Source: Pandoraea fibrosis
GTDB lineage: Bacteria; Pseudomonadota; Gammaproteobacteria; Burkholderiales; Burkholderiaceae
Direction of reading: 5' to 3'
Assembly (NCBI RefSeq): GCF_000807775.2
Contig: NZ_CP047385.1
Span: 4,030,001-4,094,000, forward strand
Length of the DNA stretch: 64,000 nt
The position numbers and the translations under genes were made by a program. The number at the start of each line of letters is the position of its first letter. Within the stretch, counting starts at the first letter, position 1. Shown one piece after another: positions 49,292-58,944 of this stretch. The notes beneath the pieces are model-generated. The model was not told the DNA's origin. It worked only from the letters and a program-made list of their open reading frames with translations, and did no database searches.

Positions 49292-49386
49292 AGCATTGCC
49301 CAACACCTTCGCCTGCCAGACCACGCGCGCGGTCCCGGTAGGCGGGGCACCCCATACGGCGTCATTGTTGACGAACGGACGCCGCA

Positions 49387-49423
49387 AAAGAGAAAGCCGC
49401 CCATGGTGGGCGGCTTTCTCTTT
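49387..49423. terminator. Bidirectional terminator between patatin and NlpC/P60 genes
   Basis: AAAGAGAAAGCCGCCCA and TGGGCGGCTTTCTCTTT pair perfectly around TGG. It lies between two genes that converge. Confidence 0.82.
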
Positions 49424-49458
49424 GCACCGAGGCCCGCTACGTCGGCGAGCCTCGCCAC

Positions 49459-50157
49459 TTACATCGGATGGTCGTTCTTGAAGAGTTGCTCAACGCGCGT
49501 GAGTTCGGCGCTGGCCTTGAGCGTTTCGACGCGGCGCGCGCCGTTGTAACGAGCCGACCAGTACGACCCATTCAGTTCTTCCACGCGAATCTTGCCGCCC
49601 GTGGCCGGCGCGTGCACGAACTTGTCGCCACCAATATAGATACCGACGTGCGAGAAGCTGCGACGCATCGTATTGAAGAACACGAGATCGCCCGGCTTCA
49701 GATCGGTCTTGGCAATACGCTCGCCCACCTGGCTCATTTCTTCCGAGCGGCGCGGCAGCATGAAATTGAGCGTGTCCTGGAACACATAGCGCACGAAGCC
49801 GCTGCAATCCAGACCGCTATCCGGCGTGTTGCCACCGTACTTGTAGCGCACGCCGATGTAGTTCAGCGCGCCAAGTACGACGTCCGACGCCTTGTCGGTA
49901 ACGTTCGAGAGCAACTTCTGCGCACGTTGCACGTGCGACTCTTCGACCGCCACTGGCGCAACGTCGGAAACGTTGGCCGTCGTTGCATTCTGGGAAGCGT
50001 TTTTGGCCTGAATGGCGGCGGCGGCGGCCCGGGCAGCGGGGCTCGGGCCATTGTTGTAATCGTCAGCCTTCGCCGTCAACGAGGCGGTGACGAGGCCTGC
50101 GGCAGTGAACGCGAGAAGGAGTGTCTTGCGGGTGCGCGAAGGGGTCGTCGTCTGCAT
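49459..50157 (-). CDS. NlpC/P60 family peptidoglycan hydrolase
   Basis: This 232-residue exported protein has a signal peptide (about 1-31, LTAKA then DD) and a C-terminal NlpC/P60 domain, a cysteine peptidase that cuts peptide stems of peptidoglycan. The catalytic residues are Cys118 (GLDCSGFVRYVF), His170 (SFSHVGIYIG) and His182 (FVHAP). The ATG at 50157 gives a proper signal; the longer frame is rejected. A strong promoter with palindromic sites lies upstream. Confidence 0.92.
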   Translation of the reverse strand: MQTTTPSRTRKTLLLAFTAAGLVTASLTAKADDYNNGPSPAARAAAAAIQAKNASQNATTANVSDVAPVAVEESHVQRAQKLLSNVTDKASDVVLGALNYIGVRYKYGGNTPDSGLDCSGFVRYVFQDTLNFMLPRRSEEMSQVGERIAKTDLKPGDLVFFNTMRRSFSHVGIYIGGDKFVHAPATGGKIRVEELNGSYWSARYNGARRVETLKASAELTRVEQLFKNDHPM

Positions 50158-50468
50158 TGGTCGCCGGGTTGAGTGAGTCGGATGGCCGATGAGTAGCTCG
50201 TCAGATGCAACAGGATGCTGCCGTGTCGAACACCGTCGAGTCACGCCCGGCTAACCCCACCACCGAACTTGTCGTCTGAACTGACCTGTTAACTCGTTGA
50301 ATATTCAACTTAATTGGTACGCGATAGTAATGTGAACGTCACATGATGTCAAAAGGTAATAGAAAAAAACAATCAGCACAATCAGAAAATTTTCATTAAC
50401 AATCAAGCCTCTGCGATTTAGCCGACGTTCCGCGACGTTATGTGACGTTTCACGGCCCTGTCACGCCC
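50158..50468. other. Upstream region of the NlpC/P60 gene with palindromes
   Basis: This 311-nt AT-rich gap holds no gene. It has a sigma-70 promoter (50324-50352), the perfect 14-bp palindrome GTTGAATATTCAAC at 50296-50309, and three GACGTT copies exactly 10 nt apart at 50424-50449. The motif TGTGACGTT(T)CAC is present once on each strand, at 50331-50343 (minus) and 50441-50453 (plus). Confidence 0.6.
50324..50352 (-). promoter_or_regulatory. Sigma-70 promoter of the NlpC/P60 gene
   Basis: TTGACA (plus 50347-50352) and TACTAT (plus 50324-50329) are 17 nt apart. The spacer holds the inverted repeat TGTGACGTTCACA, a natural place for a repressor. Confidence 0.7.
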
Positions 50469-52064
50469 CTATAACATGGCCGCCGCGACCAATTCTCGGG
50501 TGTACTCGTTTTGCGGATCAAAAAATACCGATTCCGTATCGCCTTGCTCCACGAGATGCCCGTCCTTGAACACCAGAACCCGGTGCGCCATGGCCCGCAT
50601 GACCGCCAGATCGTGACTGATGAAGAGGTAGCTCAGGTTGTATTTGATCTGCAATTGCGCCAGCAGATGGAGCACCTGCTGCTGAATCGAGACGTCGAGC
50701 GCGCTGGTCGGCTCATCGAGCACAAGGATCTGCGGATCGACGACAAGGGCGCGCGCAATCGCGATCCGCTGGCGCTGACCGCCCGAGAACTCATGCGGAT
50801 AGCGTGACATGGCGCGCGCATCGATCCCGACCTCGCGCAACATGTCCGCCACGCGGGTGCGCCGCTCGTTCTCCGTCTGCTTCGGACGGTGAAGGGCCAG
50901 TCCCTCCCCCACGATCTCCTCGACGGTCATGCGCGGCGAGAGCGACCCGAAGGGATCCTGGAATACGATCTGCATGCGTGAGCGCAGCACCCGTTGCGCC
51001 GTCCCGCGATAGGACGAAAGCGGCTCGCCCTGAAACTCGATCTGTCCGGCGCTGGCGCGCTGAAGCCCGAGCAACGCCATGGCGAGCGTCGACTTGCCGG
51101 AGCCCGACTCCCCTACCACGCCAAGCGTCTCGCCCTGACGCAACGCCAGATCGACCGGATGCACCGCCCGGAAGCGCCCGCGCCGGAACCAGCCGCGTAT
51201 GCCCGGCTGCGCCGTCGGATAATCCACCGTAACGCCGCGCGCTTCGAGCAACACCGGGGCAATCGGCAGCACCGGATGAATCTCGCGTTGCGGGCGGCTA
51301 TCGATGAGCTTCCGCGTATACGGATGCTGCGGATTCTCGAAGAGCGTCTCGGTGTCGGCACACTCCACGAGCACGCCCTTCTCCATCACGGCCACGCGTT
51401 GCGCAAACCGCCGCACCAGATTCAGGTCGTGCGTGATGAGCAGCACCGCCATCCCGCGCTTCTCGGCGGCGTCGCGCTGCAATTCGAGCAGCAGCTCAAT
51501 GATCTGTGCGCGAATGGTCACGTCGAGTGCCGTCGTCGGCTCGTCCGCCAGGAGCAACTTGGGACGGCAGGCGAGCGCCATCGCAATCATGGCGCGCTGA
51601 CGCTGACCGCCGGACAACTCATGCGGGAAATGCGACACGCGGCGTTCCGGCTCGGGAATGCCCGTGCGGCGCAGCAACGCCACCGCGCGCGTCTTGGCCT
51701 CGCGGGAAGACAGTCCCTCGTGCAACTCGAGCGCCTCGGCAATCTGCTCACCAATCGGATAGAGCGGATTGAGCGCGGTCATCGGCTCCTGAAAAATCAT
51801 GGCGACGTCGTTGCCGCGCACGCCTCGCATGGCACGCTCGCTCAGCGACGCCAGGTCAACGCCGTCGAGCATGACGCGCCCCTGAATCTGCGCATCCTGT
51901 AACAGACGCAGGATAGCCAGCGCCGTCACGCTCTTGCCCGAGCCCGACTCGCCGACCAGCGCAACGCGCTCGCCGCGCTCGATGGCGAGGCTCACGTCCT
52001 TCACCGCGTCGGTATCGCCGAAACGCACCGACAGATTTTCGATACTGAGAAGCGGTGCGCTCAC
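50469..52064 (-). CDS. yejF: Peptide ABC importer ATPase, YejF type (two cassettes)
   Basis: This 531-residue protein carries two complete ATPase cassettes in tandem, each with GESGSGKS as Walker A, LSGGQRQRAMIA or FSGGQRQRIAIA as signature and a D-E-P Walker B. Such fused ATPases energise oligopeptide importers; YejABEF of E. coli takes up microcin C. The GTG at 52064 overlaps the yejE stop as GTGA, showing coupling; the frame upstream lies inside yejE. Confidence 0.92.
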   Translation of the reverse strand: MSAPLLSIENLSVRFGDTDAVKDVSLAIERGERVALVGESGSGKSVTALAILRLLQDAQIQGRVMLDGVDLASLSERAMRGVRGNDVAMIFQEPMTALNPLYPIGEQIAEALELHEGLSSREAKTRAVALLRRTGIPEPERRVSHFPHELSGGQRQRAMIAMALACRPKLLLADEPTTALDVTIRAQIIELLLELQRDAAEKRGMAVLLITHDLNLVRRFAQRVAVMEKGVLVECADTETLFENPQHPYTRKLIDSRPQREIHPVLPIAPVLLEARGVTVDYPTAQPGIRGWFRRGRFRAVHPVDLALRQGETLGVVGESGSGKSTLAMALLGLQRASAGQIEFQGEPLSSYRGTAQRVLRSRMQIVFQDPFGSLSPRMTVEEIVGEGLALHRPKQTENERRTRVADMLREVGIDARAMSRYPHEFSGGQRQRIAIARALVVDPQILVLDEPTSALDVSIQQQVLHLLAQLQIKYNLSYLFISHDLAVMRAMAHRVLVFKDGHLVEQGDTESVFFDPQNEYTRELVAAAML

Positions 52065-53167
52065 ATCGCCCCCCCGGCCGCAGCCTGCTTGTCCGCGACA
52101 CGTGTGTCGAGCGCATTGCGCAAGGCGTCTCCCATGAACGTGAGCAACAACAGCGTCAGTACCAGCACGACGAACGTGGCCAGCGAAATCCACCAGGCGT
52201 CGAGATTCGCCTTCCCCTGATTCAGGAGTTCGCCAAGACTTGGCGTGGGCGGCGGCACACCGAGTCCGAGGAAGTCGAGACTCGTGAGCGCCAGAATCGC
52301 CCCGCTCATGCGAAACGGCAAGAAGGTAATGACAGGCGTCATGCTGTTGGGCAACACGTGGCGGCGAATGATCTGCCAGTTCGAAAGCCCCATCGCCCGC
52401 GCCGCACGCACGTAATCGAGTTGACGATTACGCAGAAACTCGGCTCGCACGTAGTCGGACAAACCGATCCAACCGAACAACGAGAGCAACACAAAGAGTA
52501 GCCACAGATGCGGCTCGAAGATCGACGCGAAAATAATGAGCAGATACAGCTCGGGCAACGATCCCCAGATTTCGATCAGGCGTTGCAGCGTCAGGTCGAT
52601 ACGCCCGCCATAAAAACCTTGCACCGCGCCGGCCAGCACGCCAAGCAAGGTGCCGGAGACGGTCAGCGCCAGCGCGAAGATCACAGAGAGCCGGAACCCG
52701 TAAAGCAGACGCGAGAACACATCGCGCCCGCGATCGTCCGTCCCCAGCCAGTTCTCCGACGACGGCGGCGCCGGATTGGGCACCGTCGCAAAGTAGTTGA
52801 TGGTGTCGTAGCGATAGCGCACCGGCGGATAAATCGCGAAGTTATCGCCCGCGCGAATCCGGTCCTCGATGAACGGATCGAGGTAATCGGTCGGCGTGGG
52901 AAAGTCGCCGCCGAAGGTCGATTCGGGATACGTCTTCACGAGCGGGAAATACCATTGCCCCTCGTAGCGAACGACCCACGGCTTGTCGTTGGCGATCACC
53001 TCGGCAAAGAGGCTGATGCCGAACAGCACCACGAATGCGACAAGGCTCCAATAGCCCATGCGGTGGCTACGAAAGCGCCGCCAGACACGCCAGCGCGGCG
53101 AGCGCGATGGCGAAGACGACGAGGCGAACGACGACGGGCGTGGCGATGGCGTGGCGGATCGGGTCAC
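52061..53167 (-). CDS. yejE: Peptide ABC importer permease, YejE type
   Basis: This 368-residue permease has a basic Ser/Arg-rich N-terminus, one helix (YWSLVAFVVLFGISLFAEVI), a periplasmic part with WLGTDDRGRDVFSRLLYG, the family signature, and five more helices with the EAA loop RAARAMGLSNWQIIRRHVLP. It begins with a GTG just after the yejB stop, seven nt after GGAG. Confidence 0.92.
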   Translation of the reverse strand: MTRSATPSPRPSSFASSSSPSRSPRWRVWRRFRSHRMGYWSLVAFVVLFGISLFAEVIANDKPWVVRYEGQWYFPLVKTYPESTFGGDFPTPTDYLDPFIEDRIRAGDNFAIYPPVRYRYDTINYFATVPNPAPPSSENWLGTDDRGRDVFSRLLYGFRLSVIFALALTVSGTLLGVLAGAVQGFYGGRIDLTLQRLIEIWGSLPELYLLIIFASIFEPHLWLLFVLLSLFGWIGLSDYVRAEFLRNRQLDYVRAARAMGLSNWQIIRRHVLPNSMTPVITFLPFRMSGAILALTSLDFLGLGVPPPTPSLGELLNQGKANLDAWWISLATFVVLVLTLLLLTFMGDALRNALDTRVADKQAAAGGAM

Positions 53168-53168
53168 G

Positions 53169-54224
53169 TCAGTGCTCCAGTCGATCGAATTGAATGCGTG
53201 GGTCGACCAGCACGTAGCACAGGTCGGAGATGAGCTTGGTCAGCAAGCCGATGAGAGTGAACAGATACAGCGAGCCGAGCACGACCGGATAGTCGCGACG
53301 CTGCACCGATTCATACGACAGACGGCCCAGACCGTCGAGCGAGAACAGTGTCTCGATCAGCAGACTTCCCGCGAAGAATGCCCCGATGAAGGCTGCCGGA
53401 AAGCCGGTAATCAGCGGAATCAGCGCGTTGCGAAAGACATGCTTGAACAGCACCTTGCGCTCCGAGAGCCCCTTGGCGCGCGCCGTCAGCACATACTGCC
53501 GGCGAATTTCGTCGAGGAACGCGTTCTTCGTGAGCATGGTGATCACCGCGAAACTACCGACGACCGACGCCGTCACCGGCAGCGTGATGTGCCAGAGGTA
53601 ATCGGTGATCTTCGCCGGCCACGACAGATCGCTCCAGTTATCGGAGACGAGCTCGCGCAACGGAAACAACTGCCAGAACGTACCGCCGCCGAAAAGCACC
53701 AGCAGCAACACGCCGAGCACGAAGCCGGGGATGGCATAGCCCACGAGTACGACCAGACTCGTGAGCGTATCGAACCGGGAACCGTTGCGCACCGCCTTGG
53801 CGATGCCCAACGGCACCGATATCAGATACGTGAGGAAAAACGTCCAGAGGCCAAGAGAAATCGACACCGGCAGCTTCGAGACGATCAGCGACCACACGCT
53901 CTGATGCCGGAAGTAACTCTCGCCGAGGTCGAATTTCGCGAAGCGTTTAAGCATCAGCCAGTAACGCTCTCCCGGTGTCTTGTCGAAACCGTAGAGGGCC
54001 TTGATTTGCGCAAGCTGCTGGGCGTCGATGCCACGCCGTCCACGGTAGTCGCTACCGCCCCCGCCGCCGCTCGCCTCACCGCCACCGGCGCGCCCCTTGA
54101 GTTCGAGCATCACCTGCTCGACCGGGCCGCCCGGCACGAATTGAATGACAACGAACGTCAGTGTGATCACACCGAGCAACGTCGGAATCATGATCAGCAG
54201 GCGTTTGAGTATGTAGGACCACAT
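53169..54224 (-). CDS. yejB: Peptide ABC importer permease, YejB type
   Basis: This 351-residue permease starts MWSYILKRLLIMIPTLLGVI, usual for the DppB/YejB group, and has six helices with the EAA loop LTARAKGLSERKVLFKHVFR. A Gly/Ser/Arg-rich insert (RAGGGEASGGGGGSDYRGRR) in the first periplasmic loop is longer than I would expect in E. coli YejB. It pairs with YejE. Confidence 0.93.
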   Translation of the reverse strand: MWSYILKRLLIMIPTLLGVITLTFVVIQFVPGGPVEQVMLELKGRAGGGEASGGGGGSDYRGRRGIDAQQLAQIKALYGFDKTPGERYWLMLKRFAKFDLGESYFRHQSVWSLIVSKLPVSISLGLWTFFLTYLISVPLGIAKAVRNGSRFDTLTSLVVLVGYAIPGFVLGVLLLVLFGGGTFWQLFPLRELVSDNWSDLSWPAKITDYLWHITLPVTASVVGSFAVITMLTKNAFLDEIRRQYVLTARAKGLSERKVLFKHVFRNALIPLITGFPAAFIGAFFAGSLLIETLFSLDGLGRLSYESVQRRDYPVVLGSLYLFTLIGLLTKLISDLCYVLVDPRIQFDRLEH

Positions 54225-54268
54225 GGTTGGGGGACAGCTCCTGTCGGTGCCTGACGCTCAGTGAAAAT

Positions 54269-56380
54269 CTATCGGGACGCAGCGGATGCGGCGGATGCCG
54301 GGGATGCCGACGACGGGGGCACCTCGGGCGTCGCCGCCTTGCCCTGCCCCACACGCGAGTCCCACCACATCGACACGAGCCAGCCTTCCGCCGTGTAGTA
54401 GAGCGGCAATTTTTCCGGGAAACGCAGATATCGCTGGTACGCCATGCGATGCGTCGACGAGAACCAGTGCGGCACGATGTAATAGCCGTGCATCAGCACG
54501 CGGTCGAGTGCCCGCGCCGAAGCGACCAGGTCTTCATAGGTATGCGCGCGCACCAGCGACGCCAGAAGCGAGTCGACCGCAGGGTCTTTCAGGCCGATCA
54601 CGTTATCCGAGCCGTCCACATTGGCCGACTGACTGCCGAAGCGGTCAATCAATTCGGTGCCGGGAATTTGCGAATCCGGGTAGCGCAGCGAAATCATGTC
54701 GAAGTCGAACGTCTCGATACGTTTCTGATACAACGCGAAGTCACTCGTGCGGAAGTTCAGCGTAATGCCGAGCTTCGCTAGATTGCGCGCGTAGGCAGAC
54801 GCCACCGGCCCCATCGAACCGCCGTCGTCGAGAAACTCGAACACGAACGGCTCGCCCTTCGCGTTACGCAACGCGCCATCGCGATAGGTCCAGCCAGCCT
54901 GCGCCAGCAGTTCCCGAGCCTTGCGCAGGTTCTCGCGCAGGCTCTCGGGCGGCGTGGTCGTCGGCTGCACGACCATCGGCCCCAACACGGCCGGATCGAG
55001 CTTGCTGCGCAACGGCTCGAGCAGCTTCAGCTCTGCCGCGCTCGGCATGCCACGCGCCGCGAGATCGCCGTTGGTGAAGTAGCTGTAGATGCGCTGATAC
55101 TGGTTGTAGAACAGTTGCCGGTTGAGCCACTGGTAGTCGAGCGCGAGATCGAGCGCGTGTCGCACGCGCACGTCGCGGAACATATCGCGCCGCACGTTCA
55201 GGATGAAGCCCTGCATGCCGGCCGCATTGTGATGCGCGAACTCGCGCTTGAGGAGTTCGCCGTCGCGAAAACGCTTGCCCACATAGCTGCGCACCCAGCT
55301 TCGGGCGCGGTACTCGGTAATCGCATCGAACTCGCCCGCCTTGAAACCTTCGAGCCGCACGATGTCGTCGGAGTACAGCTTGTAGACGATACGATCGAAG
55401 TTATACGTACCGCGCCGCACCGGGAGGTCGCGCCCCCAGTACTTCGGATCGCGGCGGAAGGTGATACGCCGCCCGCCGTCGTAAGACTCGATCAGATACG
55501 GGCCGCTCGCCACCGGCGTCTCGAACGTCAGCGCGTCGAAGGCCTTGCGTTTGCCGTCGGCGCCCACCCCCCATTTGGGCGAGAACACCGGCACCGTTGC
55601 CACGAGCAACGGCAGGTCGGGACTCACGCGACGAAAGTCGAAACGCACGCGACGACTGTCGAGCACCGTCACGCCCTTCACGTCGGAGAGCATGACCTTG
55701 AAACCCGGCGCCGCCTGCGGACTCATCAGCGCATCGAAGGAATACTTGACGTCCTGCGCCGTCACCGGATCGCCGTTGTTGAATCGAGCCGCAGAACGGA
55801 GATGAAACGTGACCGAGGCGCCGTCGGCAGCCACGGCAATGTCGTCAGCGAGCAGACCATAGACGGTCGCCGGCTCGTCGGCGCTGCCGATGCCAAGCGT
55901 CTCGAACATGAGGCCGGCCACGCCTGGCGGCGATGTGCCACGCAGCGTGAAGGGGTTGAACTTGTCGAAGCTGGTACGGCGATCGGGGTTCGCCAAGGTC
56001 AGCGTGCCGCCGCGCGGCGCGTCCGGATTGACGTAATCGAAGTGCGTGAACCCCTCCGGGTACTTCGGCTCACCGTATTGCGCGATGGCGTACTTGGCAT
56101 GCGCCGTGGGCGCCAGCACGAGCCCCGTCGCAAGGAACGGAACGATCGTCAGGGCGCGTAACAAGGCGCGGCAGAGGCTAGGGTGACGGAGATGCACAGC
56201 CCCAGCGGCATCACCAACGCGCGCGCCACGAACCCGGGAAGCCGCGAACGATGCCGCAGTGGAGCATGGCGTAGTCAAACGAGCGCGCGACGTCGGAATT
56301 GCGAAAGAAGCCAGAGAAGACACGAAACCACGAAGCGAGACCCGCGTGGTGTGTGGATGCCGTGTTGTGCGCGCTTTCAT
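54269..56380 (-). CDS. yejA: Peptide ABC importer substrate-binding protein, YejA type
   Basis: This SBP family 5 protein captures peptides in the periplasm. The mature part (about 608 residues) begins KYAIAQYGEPKYPEGF after a signal ending PTAHA; family segments include AAGMQGFILNVRRDMFRDVR-type sequence (HNAAGMQGFILN) and GTELIDRFGS. The start is uncertain. An ATG at 56380 has AGGAG five nt upstream but would place about 70 odd residues before the signal; a GTG at 56197 gives a normal signal but a poor ribosome site. Confidence 0.88.
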   Translation of the reverse strand: MKARTTRHPHTTRVSLRGFVSSLASFAIPTSRARLTTPCSTAASFAASRVRGARVGDAAGAVHLRHPSLCRALLRALTIVPFLATGLVLAPTAHAKYAIAQYGEPKYPEGFTHFDYVNPDAPRGGTLTLANPDRRTSFDKFNPFTLRGTSPPGVAGLMFETLGIGSADEPATVYGLLADDIAVAADGASVTFHLRSAARFNNGDPVTAQDVKYSFDALMSPQAAPGFKVMLSDVKGVTVLDSRRVRFDFRRVSPDLPLLVATVPVFSPKWGVGADGKRKAFDALTFETPVASGPYLIESYDGGRRITFRRDPKYWGRDLPVRRGTYNFDRIVYKLYSDDIVRLEGFKAGEFDAITEYRARSWVRSYVGKRFRDGELLKREFAHHNAAGMQGFILNVRRDMFRDVRVRHALDLALDYQWLNRQLFYNQYQRIYSYFTNGDLAARGMPSAAELKLLEPLRSKLDPAVLGPMVVQPTTTPPESLRENLRKARELLAQAGWTYRDGALRNAKGEPFVFEFLDDGGSMGPVASAYARNLAKLGITLNFRTSDFALYQKRIETFDFDMISLRYPDSQIPGTELIDRFGSQSANVDGSDNVIGLKDPAVDSLLASLVRAHTYEDLVASARALDRVLMHGYYIVPHWFSSTHRMAYQRYLRFPEKLPLYYTAEGWLVSMWWDSRVGQGKAATPEVPPSSASPASAASAASR

Positions 56381-56581
56381 GCGTCTCCTGTATTGGTCGG
56401 CGCGAGCGCCTGACTGCCAGGGCCCGGACGCATCCAGCCCCTCCCCTTCGTCTGACCGCGACATCTGGTAACGTCTCGTAACCACGCCGTCACGCACATT
56501 TCCCGCATGAGGCTTGGCGGCACGGCCGGACCGCGCGACAATTGTACCCAAAAGCCCGGCGTTCACCGCACTGAAAGACAC

Positions 56582-57517
56582 ATGCCCGCCGGCCCGGTTC
56601 CCTCATTCCCGCCCTGGAGGCCGACGTTGAGTGCTACACGATCGCCCGTGCAGAACCCCAACCGTACTCTTCCCCGCTGGCTCGCCAAATTTTTCTTTCA
56701 GTGTGTTGAAGCCGCGCAACGTCGCATTGCCCGTAGCTCACTGGTTGGCGACAAGCCCATCTTCGATAACGCTCAGTTCCCCTGGGTCGATGCCCTCGAA
56801 GCGCAGGCGCCCGCGATCGCGAAGGAACTCGAAGCGGTGCTGGCCAACCCAGGGCGTCTGCCTGCGTTTCACGAGATCTCGCCCGACGTCGCCACGATCA
56901 CGCAGGATCATCAATGGCAGACCTTCGTGTTTCTCGGCTATGGCATGCGCGCCGAGCGAAATCTTGCGCGATGTCCGGCCACGGCGCTCGCGCTCGAAGG
57001 CATTCCCGGACTGCGCACGGCCTTCTTCTCCATCCTCTCGCCCGGCAAACAGATCCCGTTGCATCGCGGCCCCTACAACGGGGTACTGCGCCTGCACCTC
57101 GCATTGAAGGTGCCGCAACAGCGTGAGCACTGCTGGATCGAAGTCGATGGCCAGCACTATGTCTGGCAGGCGAATCGTGCAGTGATCTTCGACGACGCAT
57201 ATCCGCATCAGGTGCACAACGATACCGACGAGACCCGTGTCGTGCTGTTCGTCGACTTCGAACGCCCTTGCAAAGCGCCCGTGTCCTGGCTCAACAAACT
57301 GCTGCTGGCCTTCGCCCCGCTCACCCCCGAGTTGCAGCAGGCCAAAGCCAATCACGAGAAGTGGGAACGCGACTACTACGCCACGCCCGCCGCGACCCCA
57401 CCGCATGCCACCGACACCCCGGCGGCAAATGCGCCGGATGCCAACCCGGCACTGCATGCCGAGCATGCCGATGCGCATCGCCGGGAAGCCGTCACCGACG
57501 AGCGCGCACACGGTTGA
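56582..57517 (+). CDS. Aspartyl/asparaginyl beta-hydroxylase family protein
   Basis: This 311-residue protein belongs to the iron and 2-oxoglutarate dependent hydroxylases that include LpxO (lipid A) and Asp/Asn hydroxylase. The first metal His lies in PLHRGPYNGVLRLHLAL and the second in YPHQVHND, with the 2-oxoglutarate Arg in DETRVVLFVDF. The end is rich in Ala, His and Pro. A TTG at 56627 has GGAGG six nt upstream and is a good alternative start. The substrate, lipid A or protein, is undecided. Confidence 0.87.
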   Translation: MPAGPVPSFPPWRPTLSATRSPVQNPNRTLPRWLAKFFFQCVEAAQRRIARSSLVGDKPIFDNAQFPWVDALEAQAPAIAKELEAVLANPGRLPAFHEISPDVATITQDHQWQTFVFLGYGMRAERNLARCPATALALEGIPGLRTAFFSILSPGKQIPLHRGPYNGVLRLHLALKVPQQREHCWIEVDGQHYVWQANRAVIFDDAYPHQVHNDTDETRVVLFVDFERPCKAPVSWLNKLLLAFAPLTPELQQAKANHEKWERDYYATPAATPPHATDTPAANAPDANPALHAEHADAHRREAVTDERAHG

Positions 57518-57529
57518 GCCCCAGCCCAT

Positions 57530-57565
57530 AAAAAAACGCCAGCGAATGTTCCGCTGGCGTTTTTC
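57530..57565. terminator. Bidirectional terminator between the hydroxylase and MFS genes
   Basis: AAAAAACGCCAGCG pairs with CGCTGGCGTTTTT around a short loop, placed between convergent genes. Confidence 0.85.
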
Positions 57566-57585
57566 ATTGTTGGCCCTGCCGACGA

Positions 57586-58812
57586 TTAGCGTCCCGGTTG
57601 TGCAAGGGCATCCTGCGCGGGCGGCGGCACGAAGTTCGCGGCCAGCACAGCGACAAGTGCCGCAGCGATCATGGCGCCGATGCCGAGCGCCGCATCCCCG
57701 AAGTGGAGATACGCCACCTTCATCGCCTCGATCACGGCCACGGCGACCACGATGGTGATCATGCTGAGCATGCCCGCCACCGTCGCGCGATTGGGGCTGT
57801 CTACCGCGAACAGCGACTGTCGATAGACGACCCCGTAGCACATGCCCATCCCGAACGCGTGCAACGACGTGCCCACAAGCAACGCCGGATACCCCGGCGC
57901 CAGAATCGCCGTACCGATCAGCGATACCGCCGCACCGATCAGCATGGCGGCGACACCCGTCGCGAGCAGCCGGCCGTTGGACCAGCGACCGACCTGACGC
58001 GCAAGCAACACGTTGCCGAGAATCAACGCCGCGAACACTGGCACTTGCAGCATGGCGTATTGCATCTGCGACAGGCCGGCACGCTCGATCAGGAACACGG
58101 GGCCGAGTGCAATCCACGTGAGCAGCGGCGTCACGGCAATGCCCGTCAGCACGGCACCACGCCAGAAGCGTGCGCTCGACAGCGGCAGCTTGTAGCCCGC
58201 CCAGAGTTGCTTCGCGTTCAACGCGCTACGGTCATGACGCGAGAGTTCCGGCATGGTGCGATACAGCCCGATGAACGAGAACACGGCCACGAGCGCGATC
58301 AACCAGAAGATGCTGCGCCACGGCCAGTACGAGACCACCGCAGCGCCAGCCAGCGGGCCGAACAACGGCGAGAGCAACGAAACGTTTGCCATGAGCGCCA
58401 TGACGCGAACCGCCGTCTTCTCTTCGAAGGCTTCGTGCACCGTCGGATAGCCAACCGTCAGCACGAAACAGCAGCCCATGCCCTGGAGGAAGCGCAACAC
58501 GATGAATTGCGGCATCGTCTGCACGTAATGCATCGCCAGACACGCCACGACGAACATCGCGAGGCCGGAGAGCAGCACGCGACGGCGTCCGAAACGATCG
58601 GCCAGCGGACCGAGCAGCCATTGCAGACTGGCGTTGCCGAGCATGGCAGCGGTGAGCGCGAGCGTGGTCATGTCCGCCGACGCACCGAACTCGCGTGTCA
58701 CGAGCGGCATGCCGGGCATGATCATGTCGTTCGAGATGTAGACGGCAAACTCGAAGAGCACAAGCGAGAAGGGAAACCAGAATCTGGAAACCGATGTTAC
58801 TGAGTGAGACAC
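57586..58812 (-). CDS. MFS efflux transporter, Bcr/CflA or MdtM-like
   Basis: This 408-residue protein has twelve predicted transmembrane helices. The loop between helices 2 and 3 reads GPLADRFGRRRVLLSG, the MFS signature, and the start FSLVLFEFAVYISNDMIMPGMP is typical of MdtM-type multidrug/proton antiporters. The GTG at 58812 has AGGAG about ten nt upstream; the frame further up overlaps the terminator of the FKBP gene. Substrates are unknown. Confidence 0.88.
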   Translation of the reverse strand: MSHSVTSVSRFWFPFSLVLFEFAVYISNDMIMPGMPLVTREFGASADMTTLALTAAMLGNASLQWLLGPLADRFGRRRVLLSGLAMFVVACLAMHYVQTMPQFIVLRFLQGMGCCFVLTVGYPTVHEAFEEKTAVRVMALMANVSLLSPLFGPLAGAAVVSYWPWRSIFWLIALVAVFSFIGLYRTMPELSRHDRSALNAKQLWAGYKLPLSSARFWRGAVLTGIAVTPLLTWIALGPVFLIERAGLSQMQYAMLQVPVFAALILGNVLLARQVGRWSNGRLLATGVAAMLIGAAVSLIGTAILAPGYPALLVGTSLHAFGMGMCYGVVYRQSLFAVDSPNRATVAGMLSMITIVVAVAVIEAMKVAYLHFGDAALGIGAMIAAALVAVLAANFVPPPAQDALAQPGR

Positions 58813-58868
58813 CTCGTAAAGGCTCCTTTGTGAAGTCAGCGCTCGTGACGATGACCCACGGAAAAGAC

Positions 58869-58903
58869 AACACCCCCGGTGCCTGCGAGGCACCGGGGGT
58901 GTC
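58869..58903 (-). terminator. Terminator of the FKBP gene
   Basis: ACACCCCCGGTGCC and GGCACCGGGGGTGT pair perfectly around TGCGA and are followed on the minus strand by TGTCTTTTCC. Confidence 0.7.
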
Positions 58904-58944
58904 TGTGGTATCGACGTTGCCGTTGCGTTACGGCATTCGATCGT

